NCBI RefSeq assembly: GCF_014353015.1
Contig: NZ_CP060704.1
Location: 1,699,001 to 1,763,000 of the forward strand
Reading direction: 5' to 3'
Source of the DNA: Chitinimonas koreensis
GTDB taxonomy: Bacteria > Pseudomonadota > Gammaproteobacteria > Burkholderiales > Chitinimonadaceae
DNA length: 64,000 nucleotides
The first letter of the stretch is position 1. Every line of letters begins with the position of its first letter. Both the position numbers and the translations under genes were made by a program. Below the pieces are notes generated by a model. That model saw only the letters and a program-made list of their open reading frames with translations. It was not told where the DNA came from and did no database searches. Positions 23,352 to 32,032 of this stretch are shown in pieces.

Positions 23352-24905
23352 ATGAATCCGATCTCCGTGCCGCAGGGCAGAGCGATGGGCCGCGCCCTGG
23401 TGCTGGTCGCCGCGGCGGCCGGCCTGTGGCTGCTCGCCGCGCCGGCCGGCGCCGCCGAGCGCGGCGACCGGCCGCAGATCGATCCGGTGCGCCTGCTCGA
23501 TCGCCTCGGCTGGGGCGCGACCTCGTCGGACATGCGGCAGATCGCCCAGCTGGGCGTCGATCGCTACATCGAGGCACAGCTGCATCCCAAGCCGGCGACC
23601 CTGCCTGGACCGGTCGAGCGCCAGTTGGCGGCCATGACGCTGAGCCAGCGGCCGCTGGCCGAGCTGGTGCCGGAGCTCGAGCGGCAGCGCAAGACGGTGC
23701 AGGCCATGACCATGAGCGCCGACAAGGACGTCGCCACCGCGGCCTACCAGAAGGCGGCCACCGCGATCTACCGCGAGTTCGCCAGCCGGATGCTGCTGCG
23801 CAGCCTGTATTCGCCCAACCAGCTGCAGGAGCAGATGGCCTGGTTCTGGGCCAACCACTTCTCGGTGTTCCAGGGCAAGAGCGGGGTGATGCTGGGCGAC
23901 TACGTCGACGCGGCGATCCGGCCGCGTGCGCTGGGGCGTTTCCGCGATCTGCTCGGCGCCACGCTGCGCCATCCCGCCATGTTGCGCTACCTCGACAACG
24001 AGCAGAACGTGGCTGGCCGCATCAACGAGAACTACGCGCGCGAGCTGCTCGAGCTGCATACCCTGGGCGTCGACGGCGGCTACAGCCAGCAGGACGTGCA
24101 GGAGCTGGCCCGCGTGCTGACCGGGGTCGGCATCAACCTGACCGCGGACGCGCCCAAGCTCAAGCCGGAACTCCAATCGCAGTATCTGCGCGACGGCTTG
24201 TTCGAATTCAATCCGGCGCGGCACGACTACGGCGACAAGGTGCTGCTCGGCCAGCCCCTGCGCGGCCGCGGCCTGGCCGAGGTGGACGAGGCGCTGGACC
24301 GGCTCGCCCGGCATCCGGCCACCGCGCGCTTCGTCTGCCGCAAGATGGCGCGCTATTTCCTCGCCGGCGATCCGTCGCCAGCGCTGGTCGAGCAGATGGC
24401 CGCCACCTTCCTGCGTAGCGACGGCCAGGTCGCGGACACCCTGCGCGTGCTGTTCCGCTCGTCCGAGTTCGCGCGTTCGCTCGGCAAGCAGTTCAAGGAT
24501 CCGGTCCACTACGTGATCTCGGCGGTACGGCTGGCCTACGACGGCAGGCCCATCCTGAACACCGACCCGATGATCCAGTGGCTGATCCGCATGGGGCAGC
24601 CCTTGCACGGCCGGCAGACGCCGGACGGCTATCCGCTGTACGAATCGGCCTGGACCAGCCCGGGGCAGATGACCACCCGCTTCGAGATCGCCAGCGCGAT
24701 CGGCAACGGCCGTGCCGGCCTGTTCCGCGGCGAGGCGGACCAGGGCGCGGAAGCGTCGGCCGTGCCGCAGCTTTCGGATTCGCTCTATTTCGAACGCATG
24801 CGCGGCCATCTGGGCGAGGCGACCCGCAAGGCGCTGGAGCAGGCGGGCTCGCCGCAGGAATGGAACGTGTTCCTGCTGTCCTCGCCCGAGTTCATGGACC
24901 GCTAG
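23352..24905 (+). CDS. DUF1800 domain protein, secreted
   Basis: 517 residues with an N-terminal signal peptide (hydrophobic run about 14-35 ending in AGAAE). The body matches DUF1800 proteins: LLDRLGWGATSSDMRQIAQLGVDRYIEAQL near the N-terminus, MAWFWANHFSVFQGKSG, NYARELLELHTLGVDGGYSQQDVQELARVLTG, and FVCRKMARYFLAGDP. Function of the family is unknown. The DUF1501 gene starts nine bases after its stop, and the two families are almost always encoded as a pair. Confidence 0.88.
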   Translation: MNPISVPQGRAMGRALVLVAAAAGLWLLAAPAGAAERGDRPQIDPVRLLDRLGWGATSSDMRQIAQLGVDRYIEAQLHPKPATLPGPVERQLAAMTLSQRPLAELVPELERQRKTVQAMTMSADKDVATAAYQKAATAIYREFASRMLLRSLYSPNQLQEQMAWFWANHFSVFQGKSGVMLGDYVDAAIRPRALGRFRDLLGATLRHPAMLRYLDNEQNVAGRINENYARELLELHTLGVDGGYSQQDVQELARVLTGVGINLTADAPKLKPELQSQYLRDGLFEFNPARHDYGDKVLLGQPLRGRGLAEVDEALDRLARHPATARFVCRKMARYFLAGDPSPALVEQMAATFLRSDGQVADTLRVLFRSSEFARSLGKQFKDPVHYVISAVRLAYDGRPILNTDPMIQWLIRMGQPLHGRQTPDGYPLYESAWTSPGQMTTRFEIASAIGNGRAGLFRGEADQGAEASAVPQLSDSLYFERMRGHLGEATRKALEQAGSPQEWNVFLLSSPEFMDR

Positions 24906-24914
24906 GAGGGGATC

Positions 24915-26108
24915 ATGCCGACCAACCGGCGCCAATTCATCCGATCGCTGGCGGCCTTGCCGCTGCTGGCGGGGCCGGTGCGCCTGCTGGCCGCGCCGGC
25001 CGGCGGCAGCGCGCGTTTCGTGCTGGTCTTCCTGCGCGGCGGCTACGATGCGGCCAGCCTGCTGATCCCCTACCACAGCAGCGACTACTACGAGGCGCGT
25101 CCCACCCTCGCCCTGGCCCGGCCGGGCAGCGACCTGCAGGCCGCGCTGCCGGTCGATGGCGACTGGGCGCTGAACCCGGTGCTGCGCGAAAGCCTGTACC
25201 CGCTGTTCCAGCGCCGCCAGCTGGCCTTCGTCCCGTTCGCGGGGACCGACGACCTATCCCGCAGCCATTTCGAGACCCAGCAGTCGATCGAGCTGGGCCT
25301 GGCGGCCGGCGGTGCGCGCGACTATCGCTCGGGCTTCCTCAATCGCCTGGCCGGCGTGCTGGGCGGCCAGGGCGCGATCGCCTTCACCGACCAGTTGCCG
25401 CTGGTCATGAGCGGGCCGGCTGCGGTGCCCAACGTCGCGCTGCGCCAGGTCGCCAAGCCGGGCCTGAGCGTGCGGCAGAGCCAGATCATCGCTGGCATGT
25501 ATCGCGGGAGCCGGTTGGCCGGCCAGGTCAGCGAGGGCTTCGGCATGCGCGACGAGGTGCTCAAGGCCTTCGCCGAGGAGATGGAGTCGTCCAGCCGCAA
25601 TGCCGTGAGCGCACGCGGGTTCGAACTGGAAGCGCGGCGTATCGGCAAGTTGATGCGCGAGCGCTACCGCCTCGGTTTCGTCGATGTCGGCGGTTGGGAC
25701 ACCCATGTGAGCCAGGGCGGCAACGGCGGCTACCTGGCGTCGCGCTTCGACGAACTCGGCCGCGGCCTGGCGGCCTTCGCCGACGAGATGGGCAAGGCCT
25801 GGGACGACACGGTGGTGGTGGTGGTCAGCGAATTCGGCCGCACCTTCAGGGAGAACGGCAGCCGCGGTACCGATCATGGCCACGGCACGGTCTTCTGGGT
25901 GCTGGGCGGCAGCGTCGCCGGCGGCCGCGTCGCGGGAGAGCAGGTCGAGGTCCGCCGCTCGACGCTGCTGCAGGATCGCGACTTCCCGGTGCTCAACGAC
26001 TATCGGCAGGTGCTCGGCGGATTGTTCCAGCGGCAATTCGGCCTGTCGGCCGAGCAATTGACCAAGGTCTTTCCCGGCGCGCGGTCCGTCGATCTCGAGC
26101 TGCTCTGA
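24915..26108 (+). CDS. DUF1501 domain protein with Tat-like signal
   Basis: 397 residues. The N-terminus NRRQFIRSLAALPLLAGPVRLLA is a Tat-type signal (RRxFIR). The body shows DUF1501/alkaline-phosphatase-superfamily features: FVLVFLRGGYDAASLLIPYH, the metal-site-like DVGGWDTHVSQGG and VVVVVSEFGRTFRENGSRGTDHGHG. AGGAGGGG precedes the ATG. It is translated with the DUF1800 gene and presumably exported folded. Enzyme activity not established. Confidence 0.88.
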   Translation: MPTNRRQFIRSLAALPLLAGPVRLLAAPAGGSARFVLVFLRGGYDAASLLIPYHSSDYYEARPTLALARPGSDLQAALPVDGDWALNPVLRESLYPLFQRRQLAFVPFAGTDDLSRSHFETQQSIELGLAAGGARDYRSGFLNRLAGVLGGQGAIAFTDQLPLVMSGPAAVPNVALRQVAKPGLSVRQSQIIAGMYRGSRLAGQVSEGFGMRDEVLKAFAEEMESSSRNAVSARGFELEARRIGKLMRERYRLGFVDVGGWDTHVSQGGNGGYLASRFDELGRGLAAFADEMGKAWDDTVVVVVSEFGRTFRENGSRGTDHGHGTVFWVLGGSVAGGRVAGEQVEVRRSTLLQDRDFPVLNDYRQVLGGLFQRQFGLSAEQLTKVFPGARSVDLELL

Positions 26109-26204
26109 ATCCGGCCTGCAGCCGTCGTGCCGTGGCTGGGTCGATCGCGCGGGCAGCCTGCGGTGGCGTGTCGCGCGGGCAGATTCCGCGGCGGATGCCG
26201 GCAC

Positions 26205-26230
26205 GAAAAAAGGGGGCGTCCGCCCCCTTT
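26205..26230 (-). terminator. Intrinsic terminator downstream of hslO
   Basis: AAAGGGGGCG (26209-26218) pairs with CGCCCCCTTT (26221-26230); read on the minus strand the stem is followed by TTTTTT. It should end the pncC-BPH-hslO transcript and may also slow the opposing DUF1501 transcript. Confidence 0.8.
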
Positions 26231-26262
26231 GCATTCGCTACCGCCGCTGCGGACGGGGCGGC

Positions 26263-27141
26263 CTAGTGCCGCGTGTCGCCCGGCCCGGCCGTCGAATCGG
26301 TGGCGAACAGCTGCGCCACGTCGACCGCGTCGAAGCGGTAGTGCTGGTTGCAGAAGTCGCAGTTGATGTCGATGCCGCCGCGCTCGGCCACGATCGAGTC
26401 GGCTTCCTCCCGGCCCAGCATCTTCAGCATGTTGCCGACGCGCTCGCGGGTGCAGCGGCAGCCGAAGTGCGGATGCTCCTCGGCCATCACCCGCACGCTT
26501 TCCTGGTGGAACAGGCGGTAGAGCAGCTCTTCGGGCTGCAGGGTGCTCAGCTCGGCCGGCGTCAGCGTCTCGGCCAGCGTGGTCAGGTGCTCCCAGCCGT
26601 GCGGGTCGCCGTGGCCGGCCGGCAGCTTCTGCAGCATCATGCCGGCCGCCACGCCGTTGTCGCTGGACAGCCACAGCCGGGTGTCGAGCTGCTCCGAGCT
26701 CTGCATGTAGTGCTCGATGATGGCCGCCACGCTGGCGCCGGCCAGGCCGACGATGCCCTGGTAGCTCTGGCCGCCGTCGCGCGGATCGAGCGTGATGACG
26801 AACTTGCCGTCGCCGAGCAGCTCGGCCAGCGGCAGGTCGGGCAGGTCGCCGGCTTCCTCGTCCCAGCGCGCGGTGGCGCGCATGGTCAGGTCGGCTTCGC
26901 ACTCGATCACCACCAGCTTGAGCCGGCCCTTGCCGTGCAGCTGCATGATCAGCGAGCCGTCGAACTTCAGCATCGCGCTCATCAGCGCCGAGGCGGCCAG
27001 CAGTTCACCGATCAGCTTCTGCAGCACTGGCGGGTAGTCGCGCCGCGCGAGCACCTGGCGCCAGGTGTCGCCCAGCCGGACCACTTCGCCGCGGACCGGG
27101 GCGGCGTCGAACAGGAAGCGTTGCAGGGTATCTTGGGTCAT
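26263..27141 (-). CDS. hslO: Hsp33 redox-regulated chaperone
   Basis: 292 residues. The zinc/redox switch is seen near the C-terminus as CRC ... CDFC (CxC, 27-28 residues, CxxC), flanked by the linker region. The N-terminal domain includes LMSAMLKFDGSLIMQLHGKGRLKLVVIEC, and GDGKFVITLDPRDGGQSYQGIVGL. On oxidative unfolding it releases zinc and binds aggregating proteins in the cytoplasm. The upstream gene on the same strand encodes a proteasome homologue, a pairing that would place two protein-quality-control functions in one transcript. Confidence 0.96.
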   Translation of the reverse strand: MTQDTLQRFLFDAAPVRGEVVRLGDTWRQVLARRDYPPVLQKLIGELLAASALMSAMLKFDGSLIMQLHGKGRLKLVVIECEADLTMRATARWDEEAGDLPDLPLAELLGDGKFVITLDPRDGGQSYQGIVGLAGASVAAIIEHYMQSSEQLDTRLWLSSDNGVAAGMMLQKLPAGHGDPHGWEHLTTLAETLTPAELSTLQPEELLYRLFHQESVRVMAEEHPHFGCRCTRERVGNMLKMLGREEADSIVAERGGIDINCDFCNQHYRFDAVDVAQLFATDSTAGPGDTRH

Positions 27142-27174
27142 GTCGCGGGAAATCCTGGTGGTTCGGGTTGGGCG

Positions 27175-27753
27175 TCAGCCGGCCCTGGCCAGCTCGACGA
27201 CGTGCAGCGTCAGCGGCAGCGAGGAGCTGACATCGAATTCGCAGCCGGTCTCGACGCCGATGCGGGCGATGGCGGCCGCGTCGAGTTCGGGCCGGTCGTA
27301 GACCGCCGCCATCGCGCCGACGGCGAAGTCGCGGCCGGAGCCGATCGCCCAGAAGTGGCGGTATTCGTAGACCTCGCGCATCGAGTAGACGCCGAAGATG
27401 CCGTGCGCATTGGCGATCAGCACCGTCATCTGGCTCGATTCGTACGGGTCGTCCTCTTCTTCCTCGGTCTTGAGGAAGAAGTCTTCCTTGAGCTTGGGAT
27501 GCAGCTTGCGGAACGACTCGAAGATGGTGGCGCGGCTGGAGAAATCCAGTGTCCGCGTCTTGTGCAGCACCGACTGCAGCACCAGGTCGTGGGCGGCGGC
27601 GCCGCAGATGCCGAAGAAGCTGTCGTGCGAGGCGAAGATCTTTTCCGGCCGCGCATCGTGGCGGTGGCCGAGGCGGGTGTCGCCGAAGGTCGATTGGGTA
27701 TCGGCGGCGATGGCGATCTGATTGCCTTTGCGCACCGCGACGAGTGTGGTCAT
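27175..27753 (-). CDS. Betaproteobacterial proteasome homologue (BPH), Ntn hydrolase
   Basis: 192 residues, HslV/proteasome beta fold. Removal of Met1 would expose Thr2 as the N-terminal nucleophile (MTTLVAVRKGNQIAIAADTQ), with Asp18 and a Lys near 38 (PEKIF) as active-site partners and the GxxG-like ICGAAAHD and IGSGRDFAVGAM. Length and motifs fit BPH, a self-compartmentalised double-ring peptidase known in Betaproteobacteria. No HslU-type ATPase is adjacent. Start ATG 27753 lies one base beyond the stop of the upstream pncC gene. Substrates are unknown. Confidence 0.85.
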   Translation of the reverse strand: MTTLVAVRKGNQIAIAADTQSTFGDTRLGHRHDARPEKIFASHDSFFGICGAAAHDLVLQSVLHKTRTLDFSSRATIFESFRKLHPKLKEDFFLKTEEEEDDPYESSQMTVLIANAHGIFGVYSMREVYEYRHFWAIGSGRDFAVGAMAAVYDRPELDAAAIARIGVETGCEFDVSSSLPLTLHVVELARAG

Positions 27754-27754
27754 G

Positions 27755-28258
27755 TCAGCCTTGTTGTTGTTCGGATTGGGTCTGGGCCAGCAGGCCGGCC
27801 AGGGCATGGACGACCGACTGGCGGCGCACGGCGGCGCGGTCGCCGGCGAAATGGCGGGTCTCGCTGCGGCTGCCGGCCGGGCCGGCCCAGGCGAAGCAGA
27901 CCGTGCCGACCGGCTTGCCCGGCACCGCGCCGCCGGGGCCGGCGATGCCCGATACCGCCACGGCCAGATCGGCCTCGGCCGCCGCGCGGGCGCCCTCGGC
28001 CATCGCCCGCGCGACCGGCTCGCTGACGGCGCCGTGGGCGGCCAGCAGCCCGGCCGGCACGCCGACCAGCTTCTGCTTGGCGGCGTTGGAGTAGGTGACG
28101 AAGGCCTGGTCGAACCAGCCGGACGAACCGGCGATCTCGGTGATCGCGTGGGCGATGCCGCCGCCGGTGCAGCTCTCGGCGCTGGTCACGCGCCAGCCGC
28201 GTGCTTGCAGCGCCGTGCCGAGCAGCCGGGCGAGGTCGATGGGATCGGGGGCGGACAT
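27755..28258 (-). CDS. pncC: Nicotinamide-nucleotide amidase (CinA C-terminal family)
   Basis: 167 residues from ATG 28258; an alternative start lies eight codons upstream, and neither has a strong Shine-Dalgarno. Landmarks: VTSAESCTGGGIAHAITEIAGSSGWFDQAFVTYSNAAKQKLVGV, GAVSEPVARAMAEGA, and AVSGIAGPGGAVPGKPVGTVCFAW. The family deamidates nicotinamide mononucleotide to nicotinate mononucleotide in pyridine nucleotide recycling. Only the CinA C-terminal domain is present, as in stand-alone PncC. First gene of the pncC-BPH-hslO set. Confidence 0.92.
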   Translation of the reverse strand: MSAPDPIDLARLLGTALQARGWRVTSAESCTGGGIAHAITEIAGSSGWFDQAFVTYSNAAKQKLVGVPAGLLAAHGAVSEPVARAMAEGARAAAEADLAVAVSGIAGPGGAVPGKPVGTVCFAWAGPAGSRSETRHFAGDRAAVRRQSVVHALAGLLAQTQSEQQQG

Positions 28259-28287
28259 GCTCGGCGGGAGATCAGTGAGCATTCTGC

Positions 28288-28439
28288 GGGCGAAGCGAGG
28301 CTCCCTCTGGCCCGCCCCGCAAAGTCTCCGACTTTGCGGGGGCCCCTGGGTGGCGAGGGCGGGGGGAGTAGGAATGAATCAGGAGCGAGCCCGCGTTTGA
28401 GCACGCACCGATCGTAAGCGCCCGGCCTTGCCGGGCGGC
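28288..28439. repeat. Long dispersed repeat, family C copy 2
   Basis: Shares GCGAAGCGAGGCTCCCTCTGG, CCGCAAAG...CTTTGCGGGGGCC, GGCGAGGGCGGGGGGAGTAGG, AATGAATCAGGA and the final CCCGGCCTTGCCGGG hairpin with copies C1 and C3. It sits between orn and pncC. Confidence 0.75.
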
Positions 28440-28450
28440 TGCGCTGCCGG

Positions 28451-29005
28451 TCACGATGGGTTCGCTCGGAGGAAGTGCTCGCGGTAGTACTTGAGCTCGT
28501 TGATCGATTCGTAGATGTCGGCCAGCGCCTCGTGCTTGCCGGCCTTGACCAGGCCCTTGGCAATGTCGGGCCGCCAGCGCTTGCACAGCTCCTTGATCGT
28601 CGAGACGTCGAGGTTGCGGTAATGGAACCAGTCCTCGAGCTCGGGCATCCAGCGCGCCATGAAGCGGCGGTCCTGATGGATGGTGTTGCCGCACATCGGC
28701 GAGGCGCCCTTGGGGACGTGCAGTGCCAGGAAATCGAGCAGCGTGCGGCTGGCGGCCGCTTCGTCGATCGTCGAGGCGCGCACCTTGTCGACCAGGCCCG
28801 ACTTGCCGTGGGTGTTGCGGTTCCAGTCGTCCATCGCGTCGAGCACCGCGTCGGGCTGGTGCACCACCAGCACAGGGCCTTCGGCCACGGTGTCGAGGTT
28901 GGCGTCGGTGATCACCACGGCGAGTTCGATGATGCGTTCGCGCTCGGGGTCCAGGCCGGTCATTTCCATGTCGAGCCAGATGAGCCGGTTTTGGTCTTGT
29001 GCCAT
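28451..29005 (-). CDS. orn: Oligoribonuclease
   Basis: 184 residues, DEDDh 3'-5' exoribonuclease that finishes degradation of RNA to mononucleotides and of pGpG. ExoI WLDMEMTGLDPERERIIELAVVITD carries the DxE pair; ExoII CGNTIHQDRRFMARWMPELEDWFHYRNLDVST; and ExoIII-like HEALADIYESINELKYYREHF with the catalytic His-Asp. Divergent from the M48 protease gene, 85 bp apart. Confidence 0.97.
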   Translation of the reverse strand: MAQDQNRLIWLDMEMTGLDPERERIIELAVVITDANLDTVAEGPVLVVHQPDAVLDAMDDWNRNTHGKSGLVDKVRASTIDEAAASRTLLDFLALHVPKGASPMCGNTIHQDRRFMARWMPELEDWFHYRNLDVSTIKELCKRWRPDIAKGLVKAGKHEALADIYESINELKYYREHFLRANPS

Positions 29006-29090
29006 ACTCTGCCGCCGTCTTTCTGCCCGCGCGTCTTCGGATGCCGCCGGGCGTCGATATTAAAAGCGCTCCATTTTCGCATACCCCGGC

Positions 29091-30341
29091 ATGACCGCCC
29101 ACGCCTTCAGTCTCGTCTTCCTGGCCTTTCTCCTGTTCTCCACCGGCCTGCAGCTCTGGCTCAAGACCCGGCACCTGCGCCACGTGCTGGCCCACCGCGC
29201 CGCGGTACCGGCCGATTTCGCCAGCCAGATCGATCTCGCCGCCCATCAGAAGGCCGCCGACTACACCGCCGCCAAGGTGCGCTTCGCCCGCCTGGCGATC
29301 GGCTGGGACGCGCTCCTGCTGGCCGGCTTCACGCTCGGCGGCGTGCTGGGCCTGTTCGACCAGCTCGCGCGCGGCTGGCTCGGCTCGGGCATCGGCGCCG
29401 GCCTGGCGCTGATCGCGCTGCTGACCGTCGCCAACGGCATCCTGACGTTGCCGTTCTCGCTGTATTCGACCTTCGTGCTCGAGGCGCGCTTCGGCTTCAA
29501 CAAGGTCACGCCGCTGCTGTTCGTGGTCGACCTGGTCAAGTCGACGGTGCTCGGCGCCTTGCTCGGCCTGCCGCTGGTGGCGCTGGTGCTGTGGCTGATG
29601 GAGGCGGCCGGCGCGCTGTGGTGGCTGTACGCCTGGGCCGCCTGGGTGGTCTTCGGCCTCGCGGTGATGGCGATCTACCCGACCTTCATCGCGCCGCTGT
29701 TCAACAAGTTCACCCCGCTGGCCGACGCGGCGCTGAAGGACCGCATCGACGCGCTGCTGCGCAAGTGCGGCTTCGCCTCCAACGGCGTGTTCGTGATGGA
29801 CGGCAGCAAGCGCAGCAGTCACGGCAACGCCTACTTCACCGGCTTCGGCCGGACCAAGCGCATCGTGTTCTTCGACACCCTGGTCGAGCGCCTCGAACCG
29901 CTCGAGGTCGAGGCGGTGCTGGCGCACGAGCTCGGCCATTACAAGCGCCGCCACATCGTCAAGCGCATGGCGACGATGTATGCGCTCGGCCTCGCCACGC
30001 TGGCGCTGCTCGGCCTGCTCAAGGATTCGGACTGGTTCTACGCTGGCCTCGGCGTGGCCGCGCCGTCGACCGCGGCGGCGCTGCTGCTGTTCTTCCTGGC
30101 GCTGCCGGTGTTCACCTTCCCGTTCGCCTGGCTGGCCAGCCGCGGCTCGCGCAAGCACGAGTACGAGGCCGATGCCTACGCCGCCGAAGTCAGCGACGGC
30201 GCGGCGCTGGTGTCCGGCCTGGTCAAGCTCTACCGCGACAATGCCTCGACGCTGACGCCCGATCCGTTGCATTCGCTGTTCTACGATTCCCATCCGCCGG
30301 CCGCGCTGCGCATCGCCGCGTTGCGGCGCGCCGCCGCCTGA
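29091..30341 (+). CDS. M48 family membrane metalloprotease (Ste24/CAAX prenyl protease type)
   Basis: 416 residues. Several TM helices lie before and after the catalytic segment; zinc motif HELGH in VEAVLAHELGHYKRRHIVKRM, with the third ligand region SRGSRKHEYEADAYAAE. The N-terminal Ste24-type region includes FGFNKVTPLLFVVDLVKS. It probably cleaves membrane or misfolded proteins at the inner membrane; bacterial substrates of this subgroup are not well known. Begins the M48-phhB-rsgA run, a conserved order in Betaproteobacteria. Confidence 0.93.
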   Translation: MTAHAFSLVFLAFLLFSTGLQLWLKTRHLRHVLAHRAAVPADFASQIDLAAHQKAADYTAAKVRFARLAIGWDALLLAGFTLGGVLGLFDQLARGWLGSGIGAGLALIALLTVANGILTLPFSLYSTFVLEARFGFNKVTPLLFVVDLVKSTVLGALLGLPLVALVLWLMEAAGALWWLYAWAAWVVFGLAVMAIYPTFIAPLFNKFTPLADAALKDRIDALLRKCGFASNGVFVMDGSKRSSHGNAYFTGFGRTKRIVFFDTLVERLEPLEVEAVLAHELGHYKRRHIVKRMATMYALGLATLALLGLLKDSDWFYAGLGVAAPSTAAALLLFFLALPVFTFPFAWLASRGSRKHEYEADAYAAEVSDGAALVSGLVKLYRDNASTLTPDPLHSLFYDSHPPAALRIAALRRAAA

Positions 30342-30390
30342 ACCCCGCCGGCCGCGCCTGCGGCCGGCATCGCCATATAGGAGCAATGCC

Positions 30391-30702
30391 ATGAGTCTCG
30401 CCCAGGAACGCTGCCAGGCCGTGGTGCCCAACCTGACCGAGGACGAGCGCCGCGCGCTCTTGGCCGAGGTGTCGGGCTGGGCCATCGAGGCCGGCAAGCT
30501 GCGCAAGACCTTCCGCTTCGCCAACTATTACGAGACGCTGGCCTTCGTGAACGCCTCGGCCTGGATCTCGCACCGCGAGGACCATCACCCCGAGCTGCAC
30601 GTCACCTACAACAGCGTGGCCGTGGCCTACGACACCCATTCCTGCAACGGCATCAGCCGCAACGATTTCGTCTGCGCCGCCCAGCTCGACGCGCTGGTCT
30701 GA
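30391..30702 (+). CDS. phhB: 4a-hydroxytetrahydrobiopterin dehydratase
   Basis: 103-residue pterin-4a-carbinolamine dehydratase. The active-site signature SHREDHHPELHVTYNSVAVAYDTH includes the consecutive histidines and the downstream His. It dehydrates the pterin intermediate after aromatic amino acid hydroxylation; in genomes lacking that enzyme it may serve molybdopterin metabolism. TAGGAG precedes the ATG. Its stop codon overlaps the rsgA ATG (ATGA type overlap). Confidence 0.95.
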   Translation: MSLAQERCQAVVPNLTEDERRALLAEVSGWAIEAGKLRKTFRFANYYETLAFVNASAWISHREDHHPELHVTYNSVAVAYDTHSCNGISRNDFVCAAQLDALV

Positions 30703-31574
30703 TGGTCGATACCGCGCGCATCGTCCAGTCGCACGGCAAGGCCTTCATCGTCGACGTCGGCGGCCGCCGCTATACCGCCAGCGCGCGCAAGAAGAAGACC
30801 GACTTCGCGGTCGGCGACCGGGTCGAGGTCGGCCTGCTCAACGACGAGCAGGCGGTGATCGAGCGCGCCTTGCCGCGAGTGAGCCTGCTCTACCGTTCCG
30901 ACCTGTTCCGCGAGAAGCTGATCGCCGCCAACGTCACCCAGATCGCGGTGGTGCTGGCGGCCGTGCCGAGCTTCTACGAGGAGCTGCTGAGCCGTTGCCT
31001 GGTGGCGGCCGAGGACGCCGACATCCGCGCGCTGATCGTGCTCAACAAGGCCGACCTGGCCGAGACCGCCGCGGCCCGCCGGCAGCTCGAGCCGTATCGC
31101 GCGCTCGGCTACCCGATGGTCGAGCTGTCGGCGCGCGAGGATGTCGGCCCGCTGTGGCCGCACCTGGAAGACCAGGTCACCGTCTTCGTCGGCCAGAGCG
31201 GCATGGGCAAGTCGACGCTGGTCAACGCGCTGGTGCCGGCCGCCAATGCGCGTACCAACGAGATTTCCGAGGCGCTCGATTCGGGCAAGCACACCACCAC
31301 CCACGCCACGCTCTACCCCTTGGCCAACGGCGGCGAGCTGATCGATTCGCCGGGCCTGCAGGAATTCGGCCTGCGTCACCTGCCGGCCGACCGGCTGGCG
31401 CCGCTGTTCCCGGAATTCCGCCGCTACATCGGCCAGTGCCGCTTCCACAATTGCCGCCACGACCGCGAACCGGGCTGCGCGCTGATCGCAGCGCTCGAAG
31501 GCGGCGAGATTCTGCCGCAGCGGCTGCAACTGTTGCGCAAGCTGCGTGCGGAGTGCGACGCGCGGGCGCCTTGA
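30702..31574 (+). CDS. rsgA: Ribosome small subunit biogenesis GTPase RsgA
   Basis: 290 residues with the circularly permuted GTPase order: OB domain first, then G4 LNKADLAE, G1 GQSGMGKSTL, and G3 DSPGLQEFGL. The C-terminal zinc finger CRFHNCRHDREPGCAL is present. It acts in late 30S maturation, checking the decoding centre. Translation is coupled to phhB through overlapping stop and start codons. Confidence 0.97.
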   Translation: MVDTARIVQSHGKAFIVDVGGRRYTASARKKKTDFAVGDRVEVGLLNDEQAVIERALPRVSLLYRSDLFREKLIAANVTQIAVVLAAVPSFYEELLSRCLVAAEDADIRALIVLNKADLAETAAARRQLEPYRALGYPMVELSAREDVGPLWPHLEDQVTVFVGQSGMGKSTLVNALVPAANARTNEISEALDSGKHTTTHATLYPLANGGELIDSPGLQEFGLRHLPADRLAPLFPEFRRYIGQCRFHNCRHDREPGCALIAALEGGEILPQRLQLLRKLRAECDARAP

Positions 31575-31723
31575 GCCTTGCTACGGTGTGCCGGATCGCC
31601 CTTGGCGGCGGCCGCCGCGGAAAAAAGATCGCAAAAACAGACTTCTAATCCGGCCCGGCCGGCGTTAGAATGTGGGCCCTTTTTCCCATTAACCTATCAC
31701 TTACGAAAGTAGGACTGATATTC

Positions 31724-31936
31724 ATGCCTAGCGTACGCGTCAAAGAAAACGAGCCGTTTGAGGTAGCCATGCGCCGCTTCAAGCGGGCGGTGGAAAAAAC
31801 CGGCCTGCTCACCGAACTCCGTGCTCGCGAGTTCTACGAGAAGCCGACCACCGAACGCAAGCGCAAGCTGGCCGCTGCCGTGAAGCGCCATTACAAGCGC
31901 ATCCGCAGCCAGCAACTGCCGAAAAAGTACTACTAA
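31724..31936 (+). CDS. rpsU: 30S ribosomal protein S21
   Basis: 70 residues, basic and full length: PSVRVKENEPFEVAMRRFKRAVEK at the N-terminus, RKRKLAAAVKRHYKRIRSQQLPKKYY at the C-terminus. The ATG at 31724 gives the standard N-terminus. First gene of the macromolecular-synthesis block rpsU-yqeY-dnaG-rpoD; a strong hairpin follows and probably separates its high expression from the rest. Confidence 0.98.
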   Translation: MPSVRVKENEPFEVAMRRFKRAVEKTGLLTELRAREFYEKPTTERKRKLAAAVKRHYKRIRSQQLPKKYY

Positions 31937-31967
31937 GCAGCTGCGTTTTCTGCGTACCCACGCGCCC

Positions 31968-32003
31968 AAGGCCGCCGGTCTATACTGGCGGCCTTGTGTT
32001 TTT
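31968..32003 (+). terminator. Intrinsic terminator/attenuator after rpsU
   Basis: AAGGCCGCC (31968-31976) pairs with GGCGGCCTT (31987-31995), followed by GTGTTTTT. A partial terminator here is the familiar arrangement in rpsU-dnaG-rpoD operons, letting S21 be made in excess. Confidence 0.85.
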
Positions 32004-32032
32004 CGACCGTCCCAACTCTTCAGGGCAAGCTC

